The notes: generated by a model from the letters alone, not told the origin. 7,584 bases of DNA from Planctomycetota bacterium (GCA_014381385.1 JACNLR010000130.1:1-7584); one strand, 5' to 3'. Positions 1 to 7,003 are shown, counted from the first letter of the stretch. Made by a program: numbers and translations.

Positions 1-1101
1 GGGGCTGTTGCCACCGGCTTCGTCACCACCAAGTGGGTGATCCCAGATACCAAGCCCTTGGTTGTTGTACCAAGCTTGTTGGGCAACTTTTTCACTGTCG
101 CGTGCAGCTTCAGCAATTTTGAATATAGTAGTTGAGCCGTCAGCCATTACTGTTACAGGTTCAGAAAGGCGACCAGCGTTGAAGTGTTCTGGCTCACAGC
201 CATCCCAACAACCGTCGTCAGCTTCAAACCATGTTCCACCCCAGTTGACACCACATTCGTTGTTGTCAAGGTTTTGCAGCCAGTTGTGCTCCATGAGCCA
301 AGTCTTTTGGGAAGGGTATTTTGCTTGTGAGGATGATGGGGGGGTAAAACCACGAGGAATATCCATCGGATCTTCTGGTGATGAGGCAGTACGAGGATCC
401 CACTGGTAGACAGCAGGGTCGTACATCATTGCTGGGGAAATGCAGTAGCTTGAAGGTGCGAGGAGCATGTTTGAAGTCCAGAAAGATTCAGGAAGTCCCC
501 AACGAGCTTGCGCAGCTGATGATGGGCAGTACTGCGTTGCGTTTGAATCGCAACCTTCAAGAGCTCCGATTGGAATAACATCTTTTGGAGCGAAATATGC
601 AGAGTGAAGAGGCATGTTGTTCATATAGACTGCAACTTGACCCGCATTTGGATATCGCCATGTTCCGTACCCTGGCTTGTTTGAACTGCTTTGAACATCT
701 CCCTCGCCAAAGCAATAAGGGGCAACTCCATCCGCGCCTGTCATAAAGTAAGCGCCAACGCCATTGCCGTATTGGTGTGTACCAAGTTCAATACCGAGTG
801 GGTTTGGACCGCCGTAAGCTGCAATCGCAGCATCAATATCTCCATTTGGTGGAGCACTACGTTGAAGATCGTCAGGAGCTGTACTAAAGTGCCTGTCGTC
901 TTGGTCAGCCGCATGGTTTGCGAGTGCAATCATGACTTGGTGACTATTACTTTTTGACTGCGTAGTCTTTGCTGAGTCGCGTGCTTTTTGAACCGCTGGT
1001 ACCAAGATACCAACGAGCAATGCGATAATCGAAATTACCACGAGCAGTTCGACGATGGTAAAGCCAGTCGCCTTGTGATTTGAAAGTTCTTTGTTGTTCA
1101 T
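1..1101 (-). CDS. Prepilin-like protein with type II secretion/type IV pilin N-terminus (3' end beyond window)
   Basis: This frame is open for 367 codons and runs off the left edge without a stop. Residues 1-13 form a short polar leader ending in Gly13. The prepilin peptidase motif G13|FTIVE follows, with the family's conserved Glu at position 5 of the mature protein (E18), and then a hydrophobic helix to about residue 34. The rest (about 35-367) is a polar, aromatic-rich globular domain with several cysteines (C130, C184, C192, C220, C283, C298, C302). Near the C-terminus His306 is followed by D321-G322 in a VMADGS stretch, like the H-x9-DG tail of planctomycete pilin-like proteins but with a longer spacer (14). 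The start is supported by an AAGGAA element about ten bases upstream. Such proteins are processed at the inner membrane and assemble into pseudopili or are exposed at the surface. The exact role is unknown. It has its own promoter downstream of ruvB. Confidence 0.9.
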   Translation of the reverse strand, partial: MNNKELSNHKATGFTIVELLVVISIIALLVGILVPAVQKARDSAKTTQSKSNSHQVMIALANHAADQDDRHFSTAPDDLQRSAPPNGDIDAAIAAYGGPNPLGIELGTHQYGNGVGAYFMTGADGVAPYCFGEGDVQSSSNKPGYGTWRYPNAGQVAVYMNNMPLHSAYFAPKDVIPIGALEGCDSNATQYCPSSAAQARWGLPESFWTSNMLLAPSSYCISPAMMYDPAVYQWDPRTASSPEDPMDIPRGFTPPSSSQAKYPSQKTWLMEHNWLQNLDNNECGVNWGGTWFEADDGCWDGCEPEHFNAGRLSEPVTVMADGSTTIFKIAEAARDSEKVAQQAWYNNQGLGIWDHPLGGDEAGGNSP

Positions 1102-1187
1102 GAGAAAAAGTTCCTTTTGTATGGTATTAATCATACGTTTGGGTAAGATGAATAGGTTCAATAAAAACTATCAATCTTTAAATAAAT

Positions 1188-1212
1188 GTGGTAGTAATAA
1201 AAGGGCTACCAC
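1188..1212 (-). repeat. Perfect inverted repeat, 7-bp arms with 11-base loop
   Basis: GTGGTAG and CTACCAC are exact reverse complements separated by 11 bases. In the pilin leader RNA they could form a stable hairpin. The sequence after it on the minus strand is AT-rich (ATTTATTT) rather than a pure T-tract, so it is a poor intrinsic terminator. It could be an attenuator, an RNA stability element or a protein site. Confidence 0.45.
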
Positions 1213-1260
1213 TTGTTTTGCAGACCTGAAGACATGTGGCCGAGACCTGCTTTGTATCTG

Positions 1261-1278
1261 ATGGGTTACGTTACCCAT
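1261..1278. promoter_or_regulatory. Near-perfect 18-bp palindrome at the pilin transcription start (operator candidate)
   Basis: The sequence is ATGGGT-TACGTT-ACCCAT: six-base arms around a centre containing the self-complementary ACGT, so 16 of 18 positions are symmetric. It begins one base after the predicted transcription start of the promoter at 1286-1313. That is a typical place for a repressor operator, and it could equally be the first hairpin of the transcript. No regulator family is assigned. Confidence 0.45.
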
Positions 1279-1285
1279 TCGACCA

Positions 1286-1313
1286 ATTATATCATTGAGT
1301 AAAAGTTTGTAAA
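1286..1313 (-). promoter_or_regulatory. Sigma70-type promoter for the pilin-like gene
   Basis: On the minus strand there is TTTACA (5 of 6 to the -35 consensus, 1308-1313), a 16-base spacer, and a perfect TATAAT -10 box (1286-1291). The predicted start is near 1279. It lies between the ruvB terminator and the pilin-like gene and points towards the latter. It is the best promoter match I found in the window. Confidence 0.65.
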
Positions 1314-1332
1314 TGCCAAGGGGAAAATTGGT

Positions 1333-1373
1333 AAAAAAAGACGAAATCTTGTTTTTCGAGAAGAAAAACAAGA
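1333..1373 (-). terminator. Intrinsic terminator after ruvB
   Basis: An 11-bp perfect stem (1347-1357 with 1363-1373) closes a five-base loop. On the minus strand it is followed by TTTCGTC and then a run of seven T. The hairpin begins 13 bases past the ruvB stop. The stem is AT-rich, so efficiency may be modest. The separate pilin promoter starting at 1313 supports a transcription boundary here. Confidence 0.6.
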
Positions 1374-1385
1374 CAAATCAGTTTT

Positions 1386-2399
1386 TTACGAGGATTTGAG
1401 CAGTTTTTGGCCAATCTCGGTTATTTTTCTGCCTTGCCTTGTTCTTGACAGGTAGCCAGCTTGCAGTAAATAAGGTTCGACAACATCTTGAAGAGTTCCA
1501 GCATCTTCACCCATAGTTGCTGCTATCGCTTCGACGCCAGCTGGTCCGCCCTCGTACACCGTGGAAAGAATTTGCAAATACGTTCGATCAAGTGCGTCGA
1601 GTCCTGTGTCGTCGATGCCCTCGAGTTGTAACGCTTCATCGACAACCGAGCGATCAAAAATATTGCCACGACGAACTTGTGCAAAATCACGAACTCGCCG
1701 CAGCAACCGTAGAGCGATTCTAGGTGTACCACGACTTCTTGATGCAATGCATTGCAGCGATGCTTCGTCGACAGAGTTCATTCCTAGTTTTGCAATTGCT
1801 TGTTGCAAGATTGCCGTGAGTTCATCTGTTTTGTAAAAACGAATATTGTGCACTATTCCAAATCGACTGCGCAGAGCACCCGTTAGCAATCCTGCACGGG
1901 TGGTTGCTCCAATTAACGTGAAGGGTTGAAGGGCATAGGTGACAACTCTTGCATGCATCCCAGAGTCAAGCGTGAAGTCAATCTTATAATCTTCCATCGC
2001 TGGATAAATATATTCTTCAACAGAGGCAGGGAGCCGATGAATCTCGTCGATAAACAAAACGTCGCCGGGTTCCATTCGAGTTAATGTTCCAACGAGGTCA
2101 CTGCCCTTTGTAAGCGCGGGGCCGGAAGTCACCCAAGCGCGAGTGCCTAGTTCGTTTGCTATGACATGTGCGAGTGTTGTTTTACCGAGTCCCGGAGGTC
2201 CATAGAGCAATACATGCTCCATTGGATCTTTCCTATCTTTTGCTGCTTCGAGCGCAACGCTTAACCGTTCTCGAAGTTCTGCTTGGCCAAGGTATTGGTC
2301 TAATGTAGTTGGGCGAACGGAGTGCGTCGAAGCTTCGGTTGAGAGAGTTTCAACTTCTTGGGCTTGTTCTTTGGGTGAAATGATTCGTTCGCGTGCCAT
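1386..2399 (-). CDS. ruvB: Holliday junction branch migration ATPase RuvB
   Basis: RuvB is the hexameric AAA+ motor that drives branch migration of Holliday junctions with RuvA, in recombinational repair. At 337 residues it has the usual full length. Visible motifs are Walker A GPPGLGKT (67-74), Walker B LFIDEIH (115-121), sensor 1 GATTR (164-168), the arginine-finger segment LRSRFG (176-181) and sensor 2 in RGTPRIA (223-229). The C-terminal winged-helix DNA-binding domain (about 266-335) includes YLSRTRQGR. The N-terminal 25 residues are variable, as in other RuvB proteins. No clear Shine-Dalgarno sequence precedes the ATG. The gene starts 40 bases after the lyase stop and is probably the last gene of the rnd cluster. 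ruvA and ruvC are not adjacent. Identification is secure. Confidence 0.97.
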   Translation of the reverse strand: MARERIISPKEQAQEVETLSTEASTHSVRPTTLDQYLGQAELRERLSVALEAAKDRKDPMEHVLLYGPPGLGKTTLAHVIANELGTRAWVTSGPALTKGSDLVGTLTRMEPGDVLFIDEIHRLPASVEEYIYPAMEDYKIDFTLDSGMHARVVTYALQPFTLIGATTRAGLLTGALRSRFGIVHNIRFYKTDELTAILQQAIAKLGMNSVDEASLQCIASRSRGTPRIALRLLRRVRDFAQVRRGNIFDRSVVDEALQLEGIDDTGLDALDRTYLQILSTVYEGGPAGVEAIAATMGEDAGTLQDVVEPYLLQAGYLSRTRQGRKITEIGQKLLKSS

Positions 2400-2439
2400 A
2401 TTGTTGTGTTAGCGTATCAGGTGGAAGTAATATTGTGGG

Positions 2440-3660
2440 TTAGCATTGTTCGATTGCTTGCTTGAGTTGGTTCCAACGTTCCTCGATGGAGCCAGTTAGA
2501 CCTATAGAAAAGCGGACAAGGCCGGGTGAAATTCCAGCAGAATCTTGGGCGTCTTTACTCATTTCACTTGAAGTTGATGCCCCTGAGCAAGAAAGAAGCG
2601 TGTCAAAATATCCGAGACTTACTGCGATGAACCCAAATCTATGTTCATTTTGCAACAAGTCCATGAGTTTGCTCGCACGTTCAGGAGTTTTCATGTCAAC
2701 AGTGAATAACCCACCATACCCGTATTCTTCATTTCTATGAGAATTAAAAAGAGCGTGGTCCTCGTGGTTTTTAAGTCCAGGGTAGACAACATCTTCTCCT
2801 AGTTCTTGCAGTTTTTTTGCCAAGTACATCGCGCGACATGAATGCTCCTTCATTCTTGCCGCAAGATGCGGGAGTCTTAGAGATAAACGAAACGCTACAA
2901 TCGGATCCATCGTAGGCCCAAGTAACATAAGAGAACCTAGATGCAAATCCATGAGTTCCTCGATGAATGATTTGCTGCAGCAAATAACGCCAGCAATAAC
3001 ATCCGAGGCACCGCTTATAAATTTTGTTGCACTATGAATTACTACGTCTGCGCCCTGTTGAATCGGGCTGAAAATCATCGGCGTAAAAGTATTATCAACG
3101 ACAAGTATGGCATCGTTTTTGTGAGCAATTGATGCAAGAGCTTTAATATCTGCTGTTCGAAGCGTTGGATTTGAAAGTGATTCTGTGTACAAAACCTTTG
3201 CGCCATTTTGCATAGCGGTTTCAACTTCAGTAAGATTTTGGATATCAACAAAAGTTGTTTCAACTCCGCAGTTTTTTGGCAAATATTCATCGAGCAGTGC
3301 CCACGTGCCTCCATAGAGTGTGTTGGACGACACAACTTTACCACCGCCACCACATCGTTGCATGATGACAGCAGCTATTGCAGAGAGTCCACTGGCGGTT
3401 CCATACCCAGCTTCTGCACCCTCCATCGCTGCGACCATTCTGCCAAGTACAAAAACGGTGGGATTGAAGTGGCGTCCATACAAGTAACATCCACCCTCAT
3501 TTGGCCCAAGTTGCCCTGCGAATATTTCAGGCATCAATTCAGGAGTCATAACCGTAAAGGTAGTACTTGCTTCGATGGACATATTTACACCACCGTGTTC
3601 TCCAAATTCATGACGAGCGTTCGCCATTGCCTGTTGCGGATCAAAGGGGGTGTCTGTCAT
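2440..3660 (-). CDS. Methionine gamma-lyase, plant-type branch (PLP-dependent Cys/Met metabolism family)
   Basis: This is a fold-type I PLP enzyme of the Cys/Met metabolism family, 406 residues from the chosen start. The PLP lysine is K213 in HSATKF, the Asp that pairs with the pyridine ring is D189 in VVDNTF, the phosphate-binding YxR is Y61-R63, and the carboxylate-binding Arg is R383 in LVRFSIGL. Family members cleave or exchange the gamma-substituent of methionine, homocysteine or cystathionine. Specific stretches such as RHEFGEHGGVNMSIEAS, SLMLLGPTM and AGISPGLVR match what I recall of Arabidopsis methionine gamma-lyase, favouring conversion of methionine to methanethiol, 2-oxobutyrate and ammonia. 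The Cys next to the active-site Tyr in Pseudomonas enzymes is Gly here (LYGGT). A longer in-frame start at 3762 is rejected because it runs deep into rnd and the family similarity begins around residue 7. The ATG overlaps the rnd stop as ATGA. Family secure; substrate inferred. Confidence 0.85.
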   Translation of the reverse strand: MTDTPFDPQQAMANARHEFGEHGGVNMSIEASTTFTVMTPELMPEIFAGQLGPNEGGCYLYGRHFNPTVFVLGRMVAAMEGAEAGYGTASGLSAIAAVIMQRCGGGGKVVSSNTLYGGTWALLDEYLPKNCGVETTFVDIQNLTEVETAMQNGAKVLYTESLSNPTLRTADIKALASIAHKNDAILVVDNTFTPMIFSPIQQGADVVIHSATKFISGASDVIAGVICCSKSFIEELMDLHLGSLMLLGPTMDPIVAFRLSLRLPHLAARMKEHSCRAMYLAKKLQELGEDVVYPGLKNHEDHALFNSHRNEEYGYGGLFTVDMKTPERASKLMDLLQNEHRFGFIAVSLGYFDTLLSCSGASTSSEMSKDAQDSAGISPGLVRFSIGLTGSIEERWNQLKQAIEQC

Positions 3661-4937
3661 GGTGTAGTACTTTTGGTTTTGAGGGAATTGTCGTACATAA
3701 AGGTGATTTCTCCATTTCCACCGAGCATATTTGCAAAATCTCGAACTGCTTTGCCACGCCAACCTGAATCAAGTGGGGAATCATCAAGCGAATTTCCATC
3801 GCGCATCGCAAGGAACCAATCAGTGAACGTTGGCCTGTTTGTAACGAGCCCTGCTGATAACTGATTTCCTACACACCACGCACCAAATAGCGACCAGATG
3901 CCATCGAGCTCCTGTCTGGTCTCTGCTTCCTTTTCGATTGCTTGTGGTTTTCGTAATCGCATAGGTTCCACGTTCGTTGCGTCAAGAATTGCTCGTAATA
4001 TTTTAGCGCCAAAACGGCTCGCCATATTTTTAGGGAAGCCCTTCATCGAAGCGAGTTGTTCAACAGTTTTGACAGGTTTTTTTGCAAGGGCGAGCACACA
4101 TTCGTTCGGTATAACTGCTCGGGTAGGCAAGTTAAGTTCTATAGCTATGTTTTCGCGCAAAGCTGCGACGACTTGGATGCGTTGCATCTCTTTATCGCGT
4201 GGAATTTTATTTTTGCAAATTCTCTTAACAACATTAAAATGATTGAACGCATAATAGTCCATGGAGGTGAACGCAGAACACTCTTCTTCTGCCCATTGGG
4301 CTCTGCCTAGGATTTCGAGTTTGCTTTTTAAATGGTCATGAATTGCAATCAAATATCGAACATCGTCAGCGGCATAAAAAAGTTGTCTTTCGGTTAATGG
4401 GCGAGCATCCCATTGCGAAAATGTAAAATGCCCACCAACATCGTGATGCAAAATGGTATCTATTAGTTTTGTGAGCGCTATAGGCCATGGGTACCCTACG
4501 AAGCCCGCAGCTAACTGCGTATCGAAAATAGCAGCTGGTGGTTTGCCGTACAGCCGAGCAATTGGTTCTAGGTCTTGCGACCCAGAATGAAGCAGTGTTG
4601 TAATAGTAGGGTCTGCAATGAGCGCGTAGAGCGGCGATAGATCCTTGAGGACGAATGGATCTATGAGCGCAACTCGCTTAGTTGTAGCGACTTGTATCAG
4701 ACACGTTTGAGCGTAGTACGAATCTTCACCGATGAATTCTGTGTCGTACGAAAAAATACCACTGCAATGGAGTTCGTCGCAAAGGGTTTGAAAATCATCT
4801 TCTGTATCGATCCAATCGGCTTGGCTCGTTGGAACAAGTGGATTTCCTTCTAAAATTGGAGTAATAACAGCATCTGCGTGGGATTCATTGTGGCTTTGTT
4901 GCCTGTGTTTACGCCGATGTGATTCATTTTTTCCCAT
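3657..4937 (-). CDS. rnd: Ribonuclease D (3'-5' exoribonuclease with HRDC domain)
   Basis: RNase D trims 3' ends of tRNA precursors and other small RNAs, using two metal ions held by DEDD residues. The 426-residue protein has a His/Ser/Arg-rich N-terminal tail (1-35), then the exonuclease domain: Exo I D65-T-E67, Exo II HSGSQDLE with D122, and Exo III Y188-xxx-D192 in YAADDVRYL (DEDDy type). An HRDC domain spans about 245-320. A final helical subdomain (about 345-412) has the GAWC and SGWRG motifs usual for RNase D C-termini. An in-frame TAG sits a few codons upstream of the ATG at 4937 and the next Met is residue 226, which fixes the start. No Shine-Dalgarno lies at normal distance. It is the first gene of the rnd-lyase-ruvB cluster. 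Confidence 0.93.
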   Translation of the reverse strand: MGKNESHRRKHRQQSHNESHADAVITPILEGNPLVPTSQADWIDTEDDFQTLCDELHCSGIFSYDTEFIGEDSYYAQTCLIQVATTKRVALIDPFVLKDLSPLYALIADPTITTLLHSGSQDLEPIARLYGKPPAAIFDTQLAAGFVGYPWPIALTKLIDTILHHDVGGHFTFSQWDARPLTERQLFYAADDVRYLIAIHDHLKSKLEILGRAQWAEEECSAFTSMDYYAFNHFNVVKRICKNKIPRDKEMQRIQVVAALRENIAIELNLPTRAVIPNECVLALAKKPVKTVEQLASMKGFPKNMASRFGAKILRAILDATNVEPMRLRKPQAIEKEAETRQELDGIWSLFGAWCVGNQLSAGLVTNRPTFTDWFLAMRDGNSLDDSPLDSGWRGKAVRDFANMLGGNGEITFMYDNSLKTKSTTP

Positions 4938-4984
4938 TGGATATTCATTCTAACAGAGGAGGGATGGAACCGCTCCACGTGCAT
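4850..4984 (-). other. Short upstream frame with strong Shine-Dalgarno overlapping the rnd start
   Basis: AAGGAG (4993-4998) lies eight bases before an ATG at 4982-4984. That opens a 44-codon frame ending at 4850, overlapping the first 88 bases of rnd in another frame. The predicted peptide (MHVERFHPSS...) matches no family I know. It may be a translated leader peptide, or the match may be chance. It is listed because this is a better ribosome binding site than the one in front of rnd itself. Confidence 0.25.
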
Positions 4985-5048
4985 TTGCGAATCTCCTTTT
5001 GAAGAGATGGTGCTGTTTGTTCTTTGGGGGGGAGAGTACAAGCAGGAA

Positions 5049-5086
5049 AAAAGGAGCGTCGCAGTTTTTTTTGCGACGCTCCTTTT
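5049..5086 (-). terminator. Strong intrinsic terminator of the chaperonin operon
   Basis: A perfect 14-bp stem (5049-5062 with 5073-5086; core GGAGCGTCGC) closes a loop containing a run of eight T/A. On the minus strand the stem leads into a run of six T. It starts 25 bases after the groEL stop. On the plus strand the stem ends in CCTTTT, but no plus-strand gene needs it. Confidence 0.85.
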
Positions 5087-5110
5087 ACTTGTAAAAAAAG
5101 TGTATTGGAC

Positions 5111-6739
5111 TTAGTAACCCATCTCATCCATGCCGGATCCAGTAGCCACGGCTGGTTCTTTAATGTCCGTTATTGCGCAATCGGTTGTGAGCAACAAACC
5201 ACTAATGCTTGCAGCATTTTGCAATGCAACACGCTCAACCTTGGTTGGCACGATGACACCTGACTTGATAAGGTCTTCATACTGTCCAGTAAGACCGTTG
5301 TATCCAAAATTATCGTCTGTCGACTCTTCTACTTTTTGGCAGACGATGGATCCATCTAGACCACAGTTTTCAGCGATTTGGCGAATCGGTGCAGTGAGTG
5401 AACGACCAACTATATCTATGCCGAGTTTTTCATCACCCTTAGCTTTCTTTCGAGCGCCCTCGAGAACTCGCCTTGCTCGAATTACCGCAACGCCACCGCC
5501 CGGAAGAATACCTTCCTCAACGGCTGCACGGCATGCGTGAAGCGCATCTTCAACGCGAGCTTTCTTTTCCTTCATTTCAACTTCGGTAGCAGCGCCGACA
5601 TTGATCTGAGCAACACCGCCGGCTAGTTTCGCAAGCCGTTCTTGTAATTTTTCAGCATCGTAATCGGAAGATGTATTCTCGATTTGTGCGCGGATTTGGT
5701 CAATACGACCCTTGATGTCTGTAGATTTACCAGCGCCTTCGATAATCGTAGTTGTCTCTTTGTCTACGGTGACCTTCTTTGCACGACCAAGTTGCGTGAT
5801 TTCTAGGTTTTCAATGTTCATTCCAAGTTCTTCCATGACGGGTTCGCCGCCAGTTAGAATTGCTATGTCCTGAAGCATTGCTTTGCGCCGATCGCCAAAT
5901 CCAGGCGCTTTAATTGCGCAGACTTTAATTGTGCCGCGCAATTTGTTTACAACGAGCGTTGCAAGTGCTTCAGCATCAACATCTTCAGCGATGATGAGAA
6001 GAGCTTTGCCAGTTTCAGCAACTTTGCCAAGAATTGGAAGCATGTCTTTTGCTGTACTGATTTTCTTTTCGTGAATTAACACGTAGCAATCTTCGAGCAT
6101 GACATCCATCGCAGTCGTATCAGTTACAAAGTGAGGGCTTAGGTACCCTTTGTCGAATTGCATGCCTTCAACGAGTTCTACATTTGTTTCAAGTGATTGA
6201 CCTTCTTCGACGGTGATGACACCGTCTTTGCCTACTTTGTCCATCGCCTTTGCGATGATTTTACCAATGCCAGTGTCTTGGTTCGCAGCACACATACCAA
6301 CTTGCGCAATTTCGTTGGAGTTTTGAACGTCGTTTGGCATTGCGTTGAGTTCGCCGACAATTGCTGCAACACCAAGGTCAATGCCACGCCTTACTTGGTT
6401 TGCGTGTGCACCTGCGGTGATGTTCTTGAGACCCTCACTGAAAATTGCTTCTGCGTATACTGTTGCAGTTGTTGTGCCATCGCCTGCGTCTTTTGAGCAT
6501 TTTGAAGCGACTTCCTTCACCATTTGTGCCCCCATGTTTTCACGTGGGTCTTCGAGTTCAATCTCTTTGGCAACTGTTACGCCGTCTTTAGTGACGGTTG
6601 GAGCACCGAATGATTTTTCAAGAATTACAACCCTGCCCGATGGCCCTAGCGTCGTCTTTACTGCTTTTGCGAGTTTTTGAATGCCTCTTAGCATTTGCTC
6701 TCTCGCTTCAATGTCAAATGCAATTTGTTTTGCTGTCAT
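5111..6739 (-). CDS. groEL: Chaperonin GroEL (60 kDa, Cpn60)
   Basis: GroEL forms the double-ring cytoplasmic folding chamber capped by GroES and driven by ATP. The 542-residue protein has TLGPSGR (30-36), D52, the nucleotide-binding DGTTTAT (87-93) and the catalytic Asp D398 in VEDALHA, all at the same numbering as Escherichia coli. The family signature AAVEEGILPGGG is at 405-416. Equatorial, intermediate and apical regions are all complete. The C-terminus ends ATGSGMDEMGY and lacks the Gly-Gly-Met repeat tail of classical GroEL. The ATG is preceded by a purine-rich AAGAAGA stretch. It begins 22 bases after the small gene between it and groES, so the three are almost certainly one transcript. 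Planctomycetes often carry several groEL copies, so this may be one of several paralogues. Confidence 0.98.
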   Translation of the reverse strand: MTAKQIAFDIEAREQMLRGIQKLAKAVKTTLGPSGRVVILEKSFGAPTVTKDGVTVAKEIELEDPRENMGAQMVKEVASKCSKDAGDGTTTATVYAEAIFSEGLKNITAGAHANQVRRGIDLGVAAIVGELNAMPNDVQNSNEIAQVGMCAANQDTGIGKIIAKAMDKVGKDGVITVEEGQSLETNVELVEGMQFDKGYLSPHFVTDTTAMDVMLEDCYVLIHEKKISTAKDMLPILGKVAETGKALLIIAEDVDAEALATLVVNKLRGTIKVCAIKAPGFGDRRKAMLQDIAILTGGEPVMEELGMNIENLEITQLGRAKKVTVDKETTTIIEGAGKSTDIKGRIDQIRAQIENTSSDYDAEKLQERLAKLAGGVAQINVGAATEVEMKEKKARVEDALHACRAAVEEGILPGGGVAVIRARRVLEGARKKAKGDEKLGIDIVGRSLTAPIRQIAENCGLDGSIVCQKVEESTDDNFGYNGLTGQYEDLIKSGVIVPTKVERVALQNAASISGLLLTTDCAITDIKEPAVATGSGMDEMGY

Positions 6740-6761
6740 GTTAATCTTCTTTCTTCTTTAT

Positions 6762-6986
6762 TTAGATGTCATCGCGTACTTGCCACGCGGCAGATACGTG
6801 TGAACTATCGATCCAAATATTGTTTGATTTTGTTTTGAGGTATATGCCTTGTGAACTTGTTAACTTCTCAACGTGTTCAACATTCATAACTTCAAGTTCG
6901 TTGTCTTTCCCATAGAACATGATGGAGAGTTCTTTGTTTGTTCCAACCATGTCCATTAAAATTTCAAGTAGGGGTCCGCGTTGCAT
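6762..6986 (-). CDS. Small protein between groES and groEL, resembling a HemS/ChuS C-terminal mini-domain
   Basis: This is a 74-residue soluble protein with no signal peptide or membrane segment. It has an amphipathic start (MQRGPLLEILMDMV), then alternating polar and hydrophobic stretches suggesting beta strands. Compared with the E. coli heme protein ChuS as I remember it, residues about 20-71 align to a stretch of its C-terminal half with only short gaps. Shared positions include F24-x-G26, V39-E-K, G47, the hydrophobic I57/I59 strand, and the closing A67-W68-x-x-R71. The histidine heme ligand of ChuS lies upstream of the matched region and has no equivalent here, so heme binding is not implied. 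A good ribosome site (TAGGAA, spacer 7) and tight spacing (17 bases after groES, 22 before groEL) support a real expressed gene. The function is unknown; a chaperonin accessory role is speculation. Confidence 0.8.
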   Translation of the reverse strand: MQRGPLLEILMDMVGTNKELSIMFYGKDNELEVMNVEHVEKLTSSQGIYLKTKSNNIWIDSSHVSAAWQVRDDI

Positions 6987-7003
6987 ACGTAATTCCTAAC
7001 TGT

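Larger units (their letters stand above)
1102..1279 (-). other. Long 5' leader of the pilin-like gene with inverted repeats
   Basis: If transcription starts near 1279, the pilin-like mRNA has an untranslated leader of roughly 178 bases. It contains the palindrome at 1261-1278, a perfect 7-bp inverted repeat (1188-1194 with 1206-1212), and a 5-bp repeat (1119-1123 with 1132-1136) just upstream of the ribosome binding site. It also holds two direct copies of CAGGTCT (minus strand), about 15 bases apart. No convincing reading frame and no known riboswitch consensus was recognised. It may be a structured regulatory leader or simply AT-rich spacer. Confidence 0.4.

Noticed and set aside
338..344. 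Run of seven G inside the pilin-like gene as a phase-variation site
   Set aside because: The run encodes an ordinary Thr-Pro-Pro stretch, the frame is intact, and seven bases is a common length. There is nothing further to support switching.
62..957. Several open frames on both strands inside the left gene (for example 62-409 and 691-957 on the plus strand)
   Set aside because: They are shadows of the pilin-like gene, whose 367-codon minus-strand frame is continuous and begins with a textbook prepilin motif.
1188..1278. c-di-GMP (GEMM) riboswitch in the pilin leader
   Set aside because: The region has CAAAGC and GGUAGCC-like pieces, but lacks the GCAAAGCC core and the ordered tetraloop-receptor elements, so the resemblance is not sufficient.
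3661..3762. 34-residue N-terminal extension of the lyase
   Set aside because: The extension lies wholly within rnd and is basic and unlike the family; the ATGA overlap start at 3660 fits better.
3208..3864. 218-codon plus-strand open frame
   Set aside because: It lies antisense to the lyase and rnd genes, which have clear family motifs. Its translation shows no recognisable domain.
5026..5032. Run of seven G between groEL and rnd
   Set aside because: It is in a spacer just past the terminator, with no promoter element placed to make it meaningful.
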